This document shows, one piece after another, positions 14,191 to 20,323 of a DNA stretch of 20,323 bases (positions within the stretch are counted from its first letter, which is position 1; each line of letters starts with the position of its first letter). A program made the translations under genes and the position numbers. Location of the stretch: contig DLVV01000201.1 in assembly GCA_003445035.1 (NCBI GenBank), forward strand, positions 1-20,323, in the 5' to 3' direction. Below the pieces are notes generated by a model. That model was not told the DNA's origin, ran no database searches, and saw only the letters and a list, made by a program, of their open reading frames with translations. The stretch is from Planctomycetaceae bacterium (lineage in GTDB: Bacteria > Planctomycetota > Planctomycetia > Planctomycetales > Planctomycetaceae).

Positions 14191-15744
14191 TCACTCCTCG
14201 GCGGCGACAATCGCCGCGAGCAACCCGTCCCAGGTGTAGTTCTCGGCCTCGACCGACACCTCCAGCCCCACCTCACGGGCTGCCTGGCTCGTGACGGGGC
14301 TGATACTGGCCAACCGGGTCGAGTCCAGTGACACGTCGGCCGACCGGGCCAACCGGGCGACCCCGCGGGCGATCGAGGGACTTGAGAGACCGATCCAGTC
14401 GAGCCGTCCGGCTGCCAACCGCTCGACTGTCCCGGCGGGCCACCCTTCCACATCCTCGTTCCGGTACACCACCAGTTGGTGAAGATCCGCACCAGCCTTC
14501 TCCAACAACTCCGGCAGCACATCTCGACCGCGGCTGGCACGGGCCCACAACACCCGGGCCCCTTCGACCCGGGAACCCAATGCCTCCCCCAGTGCCTCGG
14601 CCCGAAACGACTCGGGCACCAGGTCGGCCCGCAACCGGTACCCGGCCAGTGCCTCGGCCGTGGCCGGACCGATCGCCGCCAATCGGCAGTTCGACAGACG
14701 TCTCAGGTCAGCACCGACGTCCCACAACCGTCCGAGCAACCCGGCCACGCCGTTGGCACTGGTGAACACGATCCAGTCGAACTCGTCCAGCCGATCCAGC
14801 ACCGAGTCGACCTCCGAGGATGACGCCGGTGGCAGGATCTCGATCGTCGGCATCAACACCGGCTCGGCCCCGAGTTGCACCAGGCGTCCGACCACTCCGG
14901 CTGACTGTGTCACCGGGCGGGTGACACCGACCGACCGACCCAGCAACGGTCTCTGTTCGAACCACGCGATCGTCTCCCGCTCGGTCACGCACTCGCCAAC
15001 GACGATCAGCGACGGGGCCACCAGTTCCGCCGCCTCAACGGCCCCCGGCAACTCGGCCAACGTCGCGGTGACGGTCTGCTGTGACGGCAGGGTGCCGTGG
15101 CTGATGACCGCCGCGGGACTCACGGGATCGCGACCGGCCGACAGGAGTCTCGAGACGATTTCCCCGAGCTGGTCCAGACCCATGTAAAAGACCAGGGTCC
15201 CGGCAAATCCGGCCAGGGCGTCGTAATCAACCGCCGGGTTCTCCTTGGCGGGGTCCTCGTGACCGGTCACCAGCGCCACAGCCGAAGCCTTGTCTCGGTG
15301 TGTCATCGGGATGCCGGCGTAGGCGGCCGCAGCCGTCGCAGCAGTAATCCCCGGTACGATCTCGAACGGCACACCCGCCTCGGCCAACACCCGGGCCTCC
15401 TCGGCCCCACGGCCGAACACCAGCGGGTCACCTCCCTTGAGTCGCACCACGGTCCGACCCGCACGGGCCTCGGCCACCAACCGTCGATTGATCTCGTCCT
15501 GGTCCAGCACCTTGTGACCGTCGTCACCCCGCCGCCGGGTCCGTTCAGCCGTCGCCTGGGTGTGCTCCAGCAGCAACGGGTTGACCAGGCCGTCGTAAAG
15601 CACAAGGTCGGCCCGCTGAAGGCACTCGAGGCCTCTCAGGGTCAGCAGCCCGGGATCTCCCGGCCCGGCACCGACCAGGTAGACGCAGCCGGTCCGGGAA
15701 TTCCCGCCGGCCGAATCTCCGGATGTTGGTGGTACGGATGACAT
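14191..15744 (-). CDS. cobA-hemD: Fused uroporphyrinogen-III C-methyltransferase/uroporphyrinogen-III synthase (CobA-HemD)
   Basis: A 517-residue two-domain enzyme. Residues ~19-265 are SUMT (CobA): GAGPGDP (25-31) at the SAM site, VVRLKGGDPLVFGRG (99-113), VPGITA (130-135) and PMTHR (146-150), followed by TGHEDP and FYMGLDQL. It methylates uroporphyrinogen III to precorrin-2. Residues ~266-517 are HemD: RSVGVTRP (270-277), FDWIVFTSANGV, AIGPATAEAL, then RASRGRDVLPELL and WIGLSSPSIARGV in the second half. HemD closes hydroxymethylbilane to uroporphyrinogen III. One polypeptide thus makes the tetrapyrrole ring and diverts it to siroheme or cobamide. It is divergent from the HAD gene, with a good promoter at 15819-15847. 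Both domains look complete. The ATG is preceded by GAGAG. Confidence 0.95.
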   Translation of the reverse strand: MSSVPPTSGDSAGGNSRTGCVYLVGAGPGDPGLLTLRGLECLQRADLVLYDGLVNPLLLEHTQATAERTRRRGDDGHKVLDQDEINRRLVAEARAGRTVVRLKGGDPLVFGRGAEEARVLAEAGVPFEIVPGITAATAAAAYAGIPMTHRDKASAVALVTGHEDPAKENPAVDYDALAGFAGTLVFYMGLDQLGEIVSRLLSAGRDPVSPAAVISHGTLPSQQTVTATLAELPGAVEAAELVAPSLIVVGECVTERETIAWFEQRPLLGRSVGVTRPVTQSAGVVGRLVQLGAEPVLMPTIEILPPASSSEVDSVLDRLDEFDWIVFTSANGVAGLLGRLWDVGADLRRLSNCRLAAIGPATAEALAGYRLRADLVPESFRAEALGEALGSRVEGARVLWARASRGRDVLPELLEKAGADLHQLVVYRNEDVEGWPAGTVERLAAGRLDWIGLSSPSIARGVARLARSADVSLDSTRLASISPVTSQAAREVGLEVSVEAENYTWDGLLAAIVAAEE

Positions 15745-15818
15745 CTGCGAGGCTCTCTCTGAAACACACGTTGGCCGGTGTTGCGGAACACGTCACGGCC
15801 GACTCCAATGTTGCTTCG

Positions 15819-15847
15819 ATTATCCGGCCGTCTCCACCCGTCCACAA
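15819..15847 (-). promoter_or_regulatory. Promoter of cobA-hemD
   Basis: On the minus strand TTGTGG (15847 to 15842) and GATAAT (15824 to 15819) are 17 bp apart. The -10 box matches consensus at five of six positions. The predicted start is near 15812, leaving a leader of about 67 nt. Confidence 0.55.
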
Positions 15848-15875
15848 TGGTCCCTTCACAACGAACTCACATCCG

Positions 15876-16586
15876 ATGACCTCCTCCTCCTCCCCACTGG
15901 ACGATGTCCAGGCGCTGACATTTGACTTCTTCGGCACCGTGCTCGACCTCGCCGGCAGTCTCCGTCCGGCAATCCAATCCTGCCTGGAACAGCACGAGTC
16001 GGAGGTGACCGCCGACCGGTTTTGGGAACTGTGGCGAGGCCGTCAGCGAATCGAGCAATACCAGGACAACATCGTGGCCATGGGCCACGGGGGATACCTG
16101 GTCACCGCTCGCCGGGCACTTGTCTACACCCTGGCACTGTGCAATGTGCCGGCCGAACCGGCGGACGTCGACGAGGTGATGTCCGCCTGGAAGACACTCT
16201 CGCCGTTCGACGACGTCGCCGCCGCCTTGCCGCGACTGGCCGCCCGGTTCCGGCTCGTCGGACTCTCCAACGGTGAACCCGATTTCCTGGCCCACCTGGC
16301 AACCAGCCGGATCGGATTCGAATTCGAGACGTTGATCTCGGTCCAGGAAGTGGGAGCGTTCAAGCCCCATCCGGGCGTCTACCGCCATGCCGCCGGACGG
16401 CTGGGACTCGAGCCGGAGGCGTGCCTGATGGTCTCGGCCAACTCGTTCGACGTGATGGGAGCCCGCACGTGCGGCTTTCGCGGAGCTTTCGTCAATCGAA
16501 ACGGGTTGCCCTACGAGGATTCCTCGTATCGACCCGATCTCGAGGTCTCCGACTTCACCGGTCTGGCCGACCGATTGTCGAGATAG
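15876..16586 (+). CDS. HAD-superfamily hydrolase, haloacid dehalogenase type II-like
   Basis: A 236-residue cytoplasmic protein. Motif I is LTFDFFGTVLD with nucleophile Asp17; motif II is VGLSNG (Ser131-Asn132); motif III is Lys163 in GAFKPHPGVY; motif IV is SANSFDVMGARTCGF with Asp192. The SNG motif, the SANSFD ending and AFVNRNG are typical of haloacid dehalogenase type II proteins, which hydrolyse the C-halogen bond of 2-haloacids through an aspartyl ester; many relatives act as phosphatases instead, so the substrate is open. The helical cap (~25-105) is the size expected. The ATG at 15876 is chosen over the longer open frame from 15723 because FDFFGT then lies near the N-terminus as in the family. 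It is divergent from cobA-hemD by 131 bp; the ribosome site is not obvious. Confidence 0.88.
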   Translation: MTSSSSPLDDVQALTFDFFGTVLDLAGSLRPAIQSCLEQHESEVTADRFWELWRGRQRIEQYQDNIVAMGHGGYLVTARRALVYTLALCNVPAEPADVDEVMSAWKTLSPFDDVAAALPRLAARFRLVGLSNGEPDFLAHLATSRIGFEFETLISVQEVGAFKPHPGVYRHAAGRLGLEPEACLMVSANSFDVMGARTCGFRGAFVNRNGLPYEDSSYRPDLEVSDFTGLADRLSR

Positions 16587-16621
16587 CCCCGGCTGGCTTC
16601 CGTCCTCCCCGAACCGATTGC

Positions 16622-16627
16622 TAGAAT
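16622..16627 (+). promoter_or_regulatory. Candidate -10 box for the HEAT-like/PQQ operon
   Basis: TAGAAT lies 49 bp upstream of the chosen ATG (16671), but no good -35 box is seen. If used, transcription would begin near 16634, which leaves the alternative ATG at 16638 almost leaderless and supports 16671 as start. Confidence 0.4.
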
Positions 16628-16670
16628 CGTCCCCGTAATGCTGAACCGGACCCTGCCAAGGACGACGGCG

Positions 16671-17846
16671 ATGACGCAACGACTTCCCGCGAGGCTGCTG
16701 ACAGCTTCGGCAACACTGCTTCTGCTCACCGCAAGCGTGCCGGCCGACGCGGCCGCTCCTGCCGAGTTGATTTCGGCCATCAAGTCGGTCGACAAGAAGG
16801 GGAAAGGCAATCGGGCGGCCAGAGAGGCCGTTGCCGAGTTGTCCGGATCCGAACCGGCGGTGCTGTTGCCGTTGTTGGCCGCATTCCGGAACGCCAACCC
16901 CCTGGCGACCAACTACCTGAGATCGGCGGCCGAGACGATCGTCGACCGGTCGATCGCCGCCAAGAAGAAACTGCCTCGCAAGAGGCTCGAAGCCTTCATC
17001 ACGGATCGCAAGAATGATCCCCAGGCACGTCGACTGGCATTCGAAATCGTCGAACGGGTCGATGACACGGTCGTCGACCGGTTGATCCCCGGCATGCTCA
17101 CCGATCCCAACCCGGTCTTCCGCCGACAGGCGGTTGTCCGCCTGCTGGACCTTGCGGGCCGGCTCCAGAAGGAGAACCAGCAGGACCTCGCCCGGTCGCT
17201 CTACAAGCGTACCCTGCAGGGCGCCACCGACGACGACCAGGTCAAGACAATCGCCAAGCTGCTCAGGAAGATGGGCGAAAAGGTCGACCTTCCCCGGCAC
17301 TTCGGTTTCCTGACCAACTGGCACATCGTCGGCCCCTTCGACAACACCGGCAGCAAGGGCTTCAACGTGGCCTACCCGCCGGAGAAGCAAGTCGATCTCA
17401 AGGCGAAGCTCAAGGGCAAGCTCGGGGCGGCCACCTGGAAGTCCTACAAGACCACGAACGACTTCGGCATCGTCGACATCGCCAAGCAGATCAGCCCGTA
17501 CAAGGGGGCGGTGATGTACTGCACGACGGTCTTCGAATCCAAGACGCCGCGGTCGATCCAGTTCCGGCTCGGCACACCCAACGCCTGGAAACTGTGGGTC
17601 AACGACCGCCAGGTGTTCGCCAACGAGGAATATCACCGCGGCATGAAACTCGATCAGTACTCGGTGCCGGTCACCCTCCGCGCCGGTTCCAACACGATCC
17701 TGTTGAAGATCTGCCAGAACGAACAGGACCAGGACTGGGCCCAGAGGTACCAGTTCCAGGTCAGGACCTGTGACGTGTCGGGCATTGCCGTGCTTTCGGC
17801 CGACCGCTCGGCCGCACTCTTTCCGTCCAAGGAGACGCGACCGTGA
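16671..17846 (+). CDS. Secreted HEAT-like repeat protein with C-terminal beta-sandwich domain
   Basis: A 391-residue exported protein. The ATG is preceded by AAGGA 8 nt upstream, and the signal peptide covers residues 1-28 (LLTASATLLLLTASVPADAAA). Residues ~30-205 are helical pairs in HEAT-like fashion (AELISAIKSV, REAVAELSGS, PLLAAFRNANPLATNYLRSA, ARRLAFEIVERV, NPVFRRQAVVRLLDLAG). Then NWHIVGPFDN (216-225) opens a domain with a carbohydrate-binding-like beta-sandwich flavour: FRLGTPNAWKLWVNDRQVF (298-316) and LRAGSNTILLKICQN (336-350). The NWHIVGPFDN start and the VNDRQVF/GxNTILLK motifs recur in planctomycete secreted proteins and glycoside hydrolase accessory regions. The stop overlaps the next gene's GTG (GTGA), indicating translational coupling to the PQQ-like protein. 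No catalytic residues are evident; a binding or scaffold role is likely. Confidence 0.82.
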   Translation: MTQRLPARLLTASATLLLLTASVPADAAAPAELISAIKSVDKKGKGNRAAREAVAELSGSEPAVLLPLLAAFRNANPLATNYLRSAAETIVDRSIAAKKKLPRKRLEAFITDRKNDPQARRLAFEIVERVDDTVVDRLIPGMLTDPNPVFRRQAVVRLLDLAGRLQKENQQDLARSLYKRTLQGATDDDQVKTIAKLLRKMGEKVDLPRHFGFLTNWHIVGPFDNTGSKGFNVAYPPEKQVDLKAKLKGKLGAATWKSYKTTNDFGIVDIAKQISPYKGAVMYCTTVFESKTPRSIQFRLGTPNAWKLWVNDRQVFANEEYHRGMKLDQYSVPVTLRAGSNTILLKICQNEQDQDWAQRYQFQVRTCDVSGIAVLSADRSAALFPSKETRP

Positions 17847-19081
17847 CGACCCTCCGATCCGCCACCCGCCGGGTCCCGCCTCCCGCCCTGTCGCTCGTGC
17901 TGGCCGCCGCGCTGGTGACCGGCCTGGCCGGAGCCGATTGGCGGCAGTTCCGTGGCAATGACAGTTCGTCGGTGGCCCCGGGAGAAAAGCCCCCGTTGGC
18001 CTGGGGCGACACCGAGAACATCGCCTGGAAGATCCCGCTGAGCGGCCGCGGACTGTCCGGACCGATCATCGTGGGAGACCGTGTCTACCTGACCTCCTCG
18101 GACGGCTTCGACCAGGACCGTTTGCTGGTGGAGTGCTACGACGTGAAGACAGGCGTGAGACGCTGGCGACGCACGTTCCAGGCGACCGGTCGTACCCAGT
18201 GTCACTCCAAGATGGCCAACGCCACGCCGACACCGGCCAGCGACGGCAAGCGGATCTTCGCGTTCTATTCGAGCAACGACCTGGTCTGCCTGGACCTCGA
18301 CGGCAACCTGCAGTGGTACCGCGGCCTGACCCACGACTACCCCAACGCCAGCAACAGCCTCGGCATGGCCTCCTCGCCGGTCGTCATCGGTGACACCGTG
18401 ATCGTGCAGGTGGAGAGCCAGTCGGAGAGCTTCGCCACGGGACTGGATGTTGCCACCGGCACCACCCGCTGGCATCGCAAGCAACACCGGTTCGACAACT
18501 GGTCCTCGCCGATCGCACTGACGGGAAAGGACCCCGCCAAGAGCCTGGTTCTGCTGCAGAACATGGTCGGGCTGACGGCCCTGGATGCCCGGACCGGACG
18601 CGAGGCCTGGCAGTACGACCAGCCGGCGTCGCGAACCCCCTCGTCGGTCGTTGCCAACGGCACCGTCTACATCCCCTCCAACGGACTGACCGTCGTCCGT
18701 CCCTCGGGCACCGACAAGAAGACTCCCGAAATCGCCTGGAAAAACAATCGCTTCAGTTCCGGGACACCCAGCCCACTGGTCTACCGTGGCAAGGTGTTCA
18801 CGATGAGTGGTCCGATCGTCAAGTGCGGTGATGCCTCCACCGGCAAGCTGCTGTGGCAGTTGAGGCTCAAGGGAGCCTTCACCTCGTCACCGGTTGCCGC
18901 CAACGGACACCTGTACTATTTCGGTGAGACCGGGGCGACCTACGTGGTCGACGTGACCGGGGCCAAGGGGAAAATCGTTGCCGAGAACGCGATGGGAGCC
19001 ACGATCCTCTGCACACCGGCGATCGCAGACAACGCGGTCTTCGTCCGCAGCAACGGGCACCTCTGGAAAATCAGCAAATAA
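17843..19081 (+). CDS. Secreted PQQ-like beta-propeller repeat protein
   Basis: A 412-residue exported protein starting at a GTG that overlaps the previous stop. The signal peptide runs to about residue 31 (ALSLVLAAALVTGLAG). Mature sequence opens with ADWRQFRGNDSSSV, the typical start of planctomycete PQQ-like proteins. Blades with tryptophan-docking features follow: NIAWKIPLSGRGLSGPIIVGDRVYL is the first, later LVCLDLDGNLQWYRG, GLDVATGTTRWHRK, LTALDARTGREAWQYD, and GKLLWQLRLKGAFTSSPVAANGHLYYF. The family includes BamB-like scaffold proteins and PQQ-dependent dehydrogenases; the catalytic Asp/Glu region of dehydrogenases is not recognisable, so a binding or scaffold role is preferred. It is part of a short operon with the HEAT-like protein upstream, and crcB begins 19 bp after the stop. 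Confidence 0.9.
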   Translation: MTTLRSATRRVPPPALSLVLAAALVTGLAGADWRQFRGNDSSSVAPGEKPPLAWGDTENIAWKIPLSGRGLSGPIIVGDRVYLTSSDGFDQDRLLVECYDVKTGVRRWRRTFQATGRTQCHSKMANATPTPASDGKRIFAFYSSNDLVCLDLDGNLQWYRGLTHDYPNASNSLGMASSPVVIGDTVIVQVESQSESFATGLDVATGTTRWHRKQHRFDNWSSPIALTGKDPAKSLVLLQNMVGLTALDARTGREAWQYDQPASRTPSSVVANGTVYIPSNGLTVVRPSGTDKKTPEIAWKNNRFSSGTPSPLVYRGKVFTMSGPIVKCGDASTGKLLWQLRLKGAFTSSPVAANGHLYYFGETGATYVVDVTGAKGKIVAENAMGATILCTPAIADNAVFVRSNGHLWKISK

Positions 19082-19100
19082 CTGATCGGGACCGGCCGCA

Positions 19101-19478
19101 ATGCCAAACCTGCTGGCTGTCGGACTCGGAGGTTTCCTCGGAGCAATCGCTCGCTACACGCTGGGTGGATTCGTCCAGTCGCGTGTGGCCGGTCGCTTCC
19201 CCTGGGGCACCCTGGCCGTCAACGTGCTCGGCTGCCTGTTGATCGGGGCCATCCTCGGATGGGCCAGTACCCGCGAGAACATCTCGGAAACCACGCGGCT
19301 ATTTCTGGTCACCGGCATCCTGGGCTCGCTGACCACGTTTTCCACGTTCGGGAACGAGACGATCGAGTTGTTTCGGCAGGGAGCCACGGGTCCTGCCGTG
19401 GGCAACATCGCCATGAACGTCGTCGTCGGACTGGTCGCAGTGACCATCGGACTGGCGATAAGCCGCGGGCTGGGCTGA
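19101..19478 (+). CDS. crcB: Fluoride channel CrcB/Fluc
   Basis: A 125-residue four-helix membrane protein of the family's usual length. GGFLGAIARY (10-19), WGTLAVNVLGCLLIG (35-49, Asn41 on the fluoride path) and GILGSLTTFSTFGNE (72-86, with the TTFSTF track of the channel) are diagnostic. Fluc proteins work as antiparallel dimers that let fluoride leave the cytoplasm. The start is 19 bp after the PQQ-like gene, so it may be read from that operon. I see no fluoride riboswitch upstream, nor space for one. The ribosome site is weak. Confidence 0.95.
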   Translation: MPNLLAVGLGGFLGAIARYTLGGFVQSRVAGRFPWGTLAVNVLGCLLIGAILGWASTRENISETTRLFLVTGILGSLTTFSTFGNETIELFRQGATGPAVGNIAMNVVVGLVAVTIGLAISRGLG

Positions 19479-19529
19479 GAAGCGGTTTCGAGAACCACCG
19501 TTGACTTTCTCTGTTGGCCACGGCTGACC

Positions 19530-19535
19530 TAGAAT
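19530..19535 (+). promoter_or_regulatory. Candidate -10 box of guaA
   Basis: TAGAAT stands 54 bp upstream of the guaA ATG, in the 111-bp gap after crcB. A TTGACT lies at 19501-19506, but the 23-bp spacing is too long for a standard promoter, so the -35 element is uncertain. Confidence 0.4.
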
Positions 19536-19589
19536 ATCTCCTTCCCAAAAACACCACCCACCGCCGGTCCGGGACCGAGGGGCCCGAGA

Positions 19590-20323
19590 ATGTCGTCGAT
19601 GAACGCCGATGATCCCGTCACCGCCCCCGCCGAAACCGGGCGATACCGCGGCGAACCACAACCGGTCGATCACGACCAGGTTCTGATTCTCGATTTCGGG
19701 TCCCAGACCGCACAACTGATCGCCCGCCGCGTCCGAGAACAGAACGTCTTCTGCCGTATGGTCCGCCACGATCTCTCGGCCGAACGGATCCGTGAGATCA
19801 ACCCCCGTGGCCTGATCCTTTCGGGAGGACCGGCCAGCGTCTACGCCGAAGACGCACCGTTGCCCGATCCCGAGCTGTTCGAACTGGGGATCCCGATCCT
19901 GGGCATCTGCTACGGCATGCAGGTGATCTGCCGTTCGCTGGGAGCCAACGTCAATTCGGCCGAAACCCGCGAATTCGGACGATCGCCGTGCCGCATCGTC
20001 GACCCCGGCGGGTTGTTCTCCGGGCTTCCCGACGAACTGGTCGTGTGGATGAGCCACGGGGACCAGGTCGAAGACCCCGAGGGTTCGTTCGTGTCGTTGG
20101 CGGCGACCGACACCTGCCCGTTGGCCGCGGTCCGCCACTCGGAACGACCCATCTACGGGCTGCAGTTCCACCCCGAGGTGACTCACACCGACTTTGGTGG
20201 CCAACTGTTGAAGAATTTCGTCCAGGACATCTGCGGTTGTGCCGGCACCTGGGACATCAGTTCTCTGATCGATCAGCAGATCGAGAAGATCCGATCACGG
20301 GTCGGAAGCAAACGGGTCATCTG
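19590..20323 (+). CDS. guaA: GMP synthase (glutamine-hydrolysing), 5' part only
   Basis: GuaA converts XMP, ATP and glutamine to GMP, the last step of guanine nucleotide synthesis. The 244 codons present cover the class I glutamine amidotransferase domain: [20 protein letters not shown] (31-50), [11 protein letters not shown] (75-85), nucleophile Cys107 in GICYGMQ, and the His194/Glu196 pair in FHPEVTHT. The window ends at [15 protein letters not shown] ... RVI, just before the expected ATP-pyrophosphatase SGGVDS motif, so the synthetase and dimerisation domains lie outside. The first ~30 residues are a hydrophilic extension relative to most GuaA proteins, but the ATG at 19590 has a good ribosome site (GAGGGG, 9 nt upstream); a second ATG at 19599 is in frame. 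Confidence 0.96.
   Translation, partial: MSSMNADDPVTAPAETGRYRGEPQPVDHDQVLILDFGSQTAQLIARRVREQNVFCRMVRHDLSAERIREINPRGLILSGGPASVYAEDAPLPDPELFELGIPILGICYGMQVICRSLGANVNSAETREFGRSPCRIVDPGGLFSGLPDELVVWMSHGDQVEDPEGSFVSLAATDTCPLAAVRHSERPIYGLQFHPEVTHTDFGGQLLKNFVQDICGCAGTWDISSLIDQQIEKIRSRVGSKRVI

Noticed and set aside
15867..17636. Open frame of 589 codons on the minus strand
   Set aside because: Antisense to the HAD hydrolase and the HEAT-like gene; composition is typical of a shadow frame.
19479..19589. Fluoride or purine riboswitch around crcB/guaA
   Set aside because: The 19-bp gap before crcB cannot hold a fluoride riboswitch, and I see no conserved purine riboswitch core or paired stems in the 111 bp before guaA.
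1..20323. Mobile elements, CRISPR array, prophage or defence system
   Set aside because: No transposase, integrase, direct-repeat array, terminal repeats, nuclease or toxin-antitoxin pair was found. The single tRNA gene has no adjacent integrase or duplicated 3' end.

Overview
The window is GC-rich, densely coding bacterial chromosome whose gene content fits a Planctomycetota-type bacterium. The pointers are LpxK (a lipid A, hence Gram-negative, enzyme) together with several secreted or membrane protein types common in planctomycetes: a PQQ-like beta-propeller, a HEAT-like secreted protein, a PAF-acetylhydrolase-like GDSL esterase, an enolase-superfamily dehydratase, an HTTM membrane protein and small CarboxypepD_reg-like secreted proteins. 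This assignment is an inference from gene content; there is no rRNA here. I see no transposase, integrase, phage gene, CRISPR array or composition break, so it reads as ordinary chromosome with lineage-specific genes mixed in.

Left part (1-5.9 kb): a TolC-like outer-membrane efflux protein on the minus strand, open at the left edge and carrying a lipobox and a long Pro/Glu-rich C-terminal extension; a small DUF962/Mpo1-like membrane protein (minus); lpxK (plus); then three consecutive minus-strand paralogues. Each paralogue has a signal peptide, one small beta-sandwich domain and a C-terminal membrane helix, and two end in a poly-Asp tail. A good promoter (TTGACC-16-TAGAAT) and a leader hairpin precede the first of them. 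This mini-family is the best candidate in the window for something undescribed.

Middle (5.9-11.1 kb): a stand-alone tRNA-Thr(CGT) with promoter and intrinsic terminator, a GDSL esterase (plus), a PlsC-like acyltransferase and an RNase Z/class II phosphodiesterase-like metallo-beta-lactamase protein (both minus), an enolase-superfamily enzyme (plus), and a MobA/MocA-like nucleotidyltransferase (minus).

Right-middle (11.1-15.7 kb): a minus-strand run, read as cobA-hemD fusion, an unknown membrane protein, an HTTM-domain membrane protein, a two-helix membrane protein with a possible NTF2-like domain, then the nucleotidyltransferase. Intergenic gaps are about 50-100 bp, so co-transcription is possible; a TTGTGG-17-GATAAT promoter lies upstream of cobA-hemD. 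The HTTM gene and its two neighbours may form a functional unit.

Right end (15.9-20.3 kb), all plus strand: a HAD type II hydrolase, a translationally coupled pair (HEAT-like secreted protein and PQQ-like propeller, GTGA overlap), crcB (fluoride channel) 19 bp later, and the 5' part of guaA (GMP synthase), which runs off the right edge. Intergenic regions are short; no gene-free stretch exceeds 300 bases.
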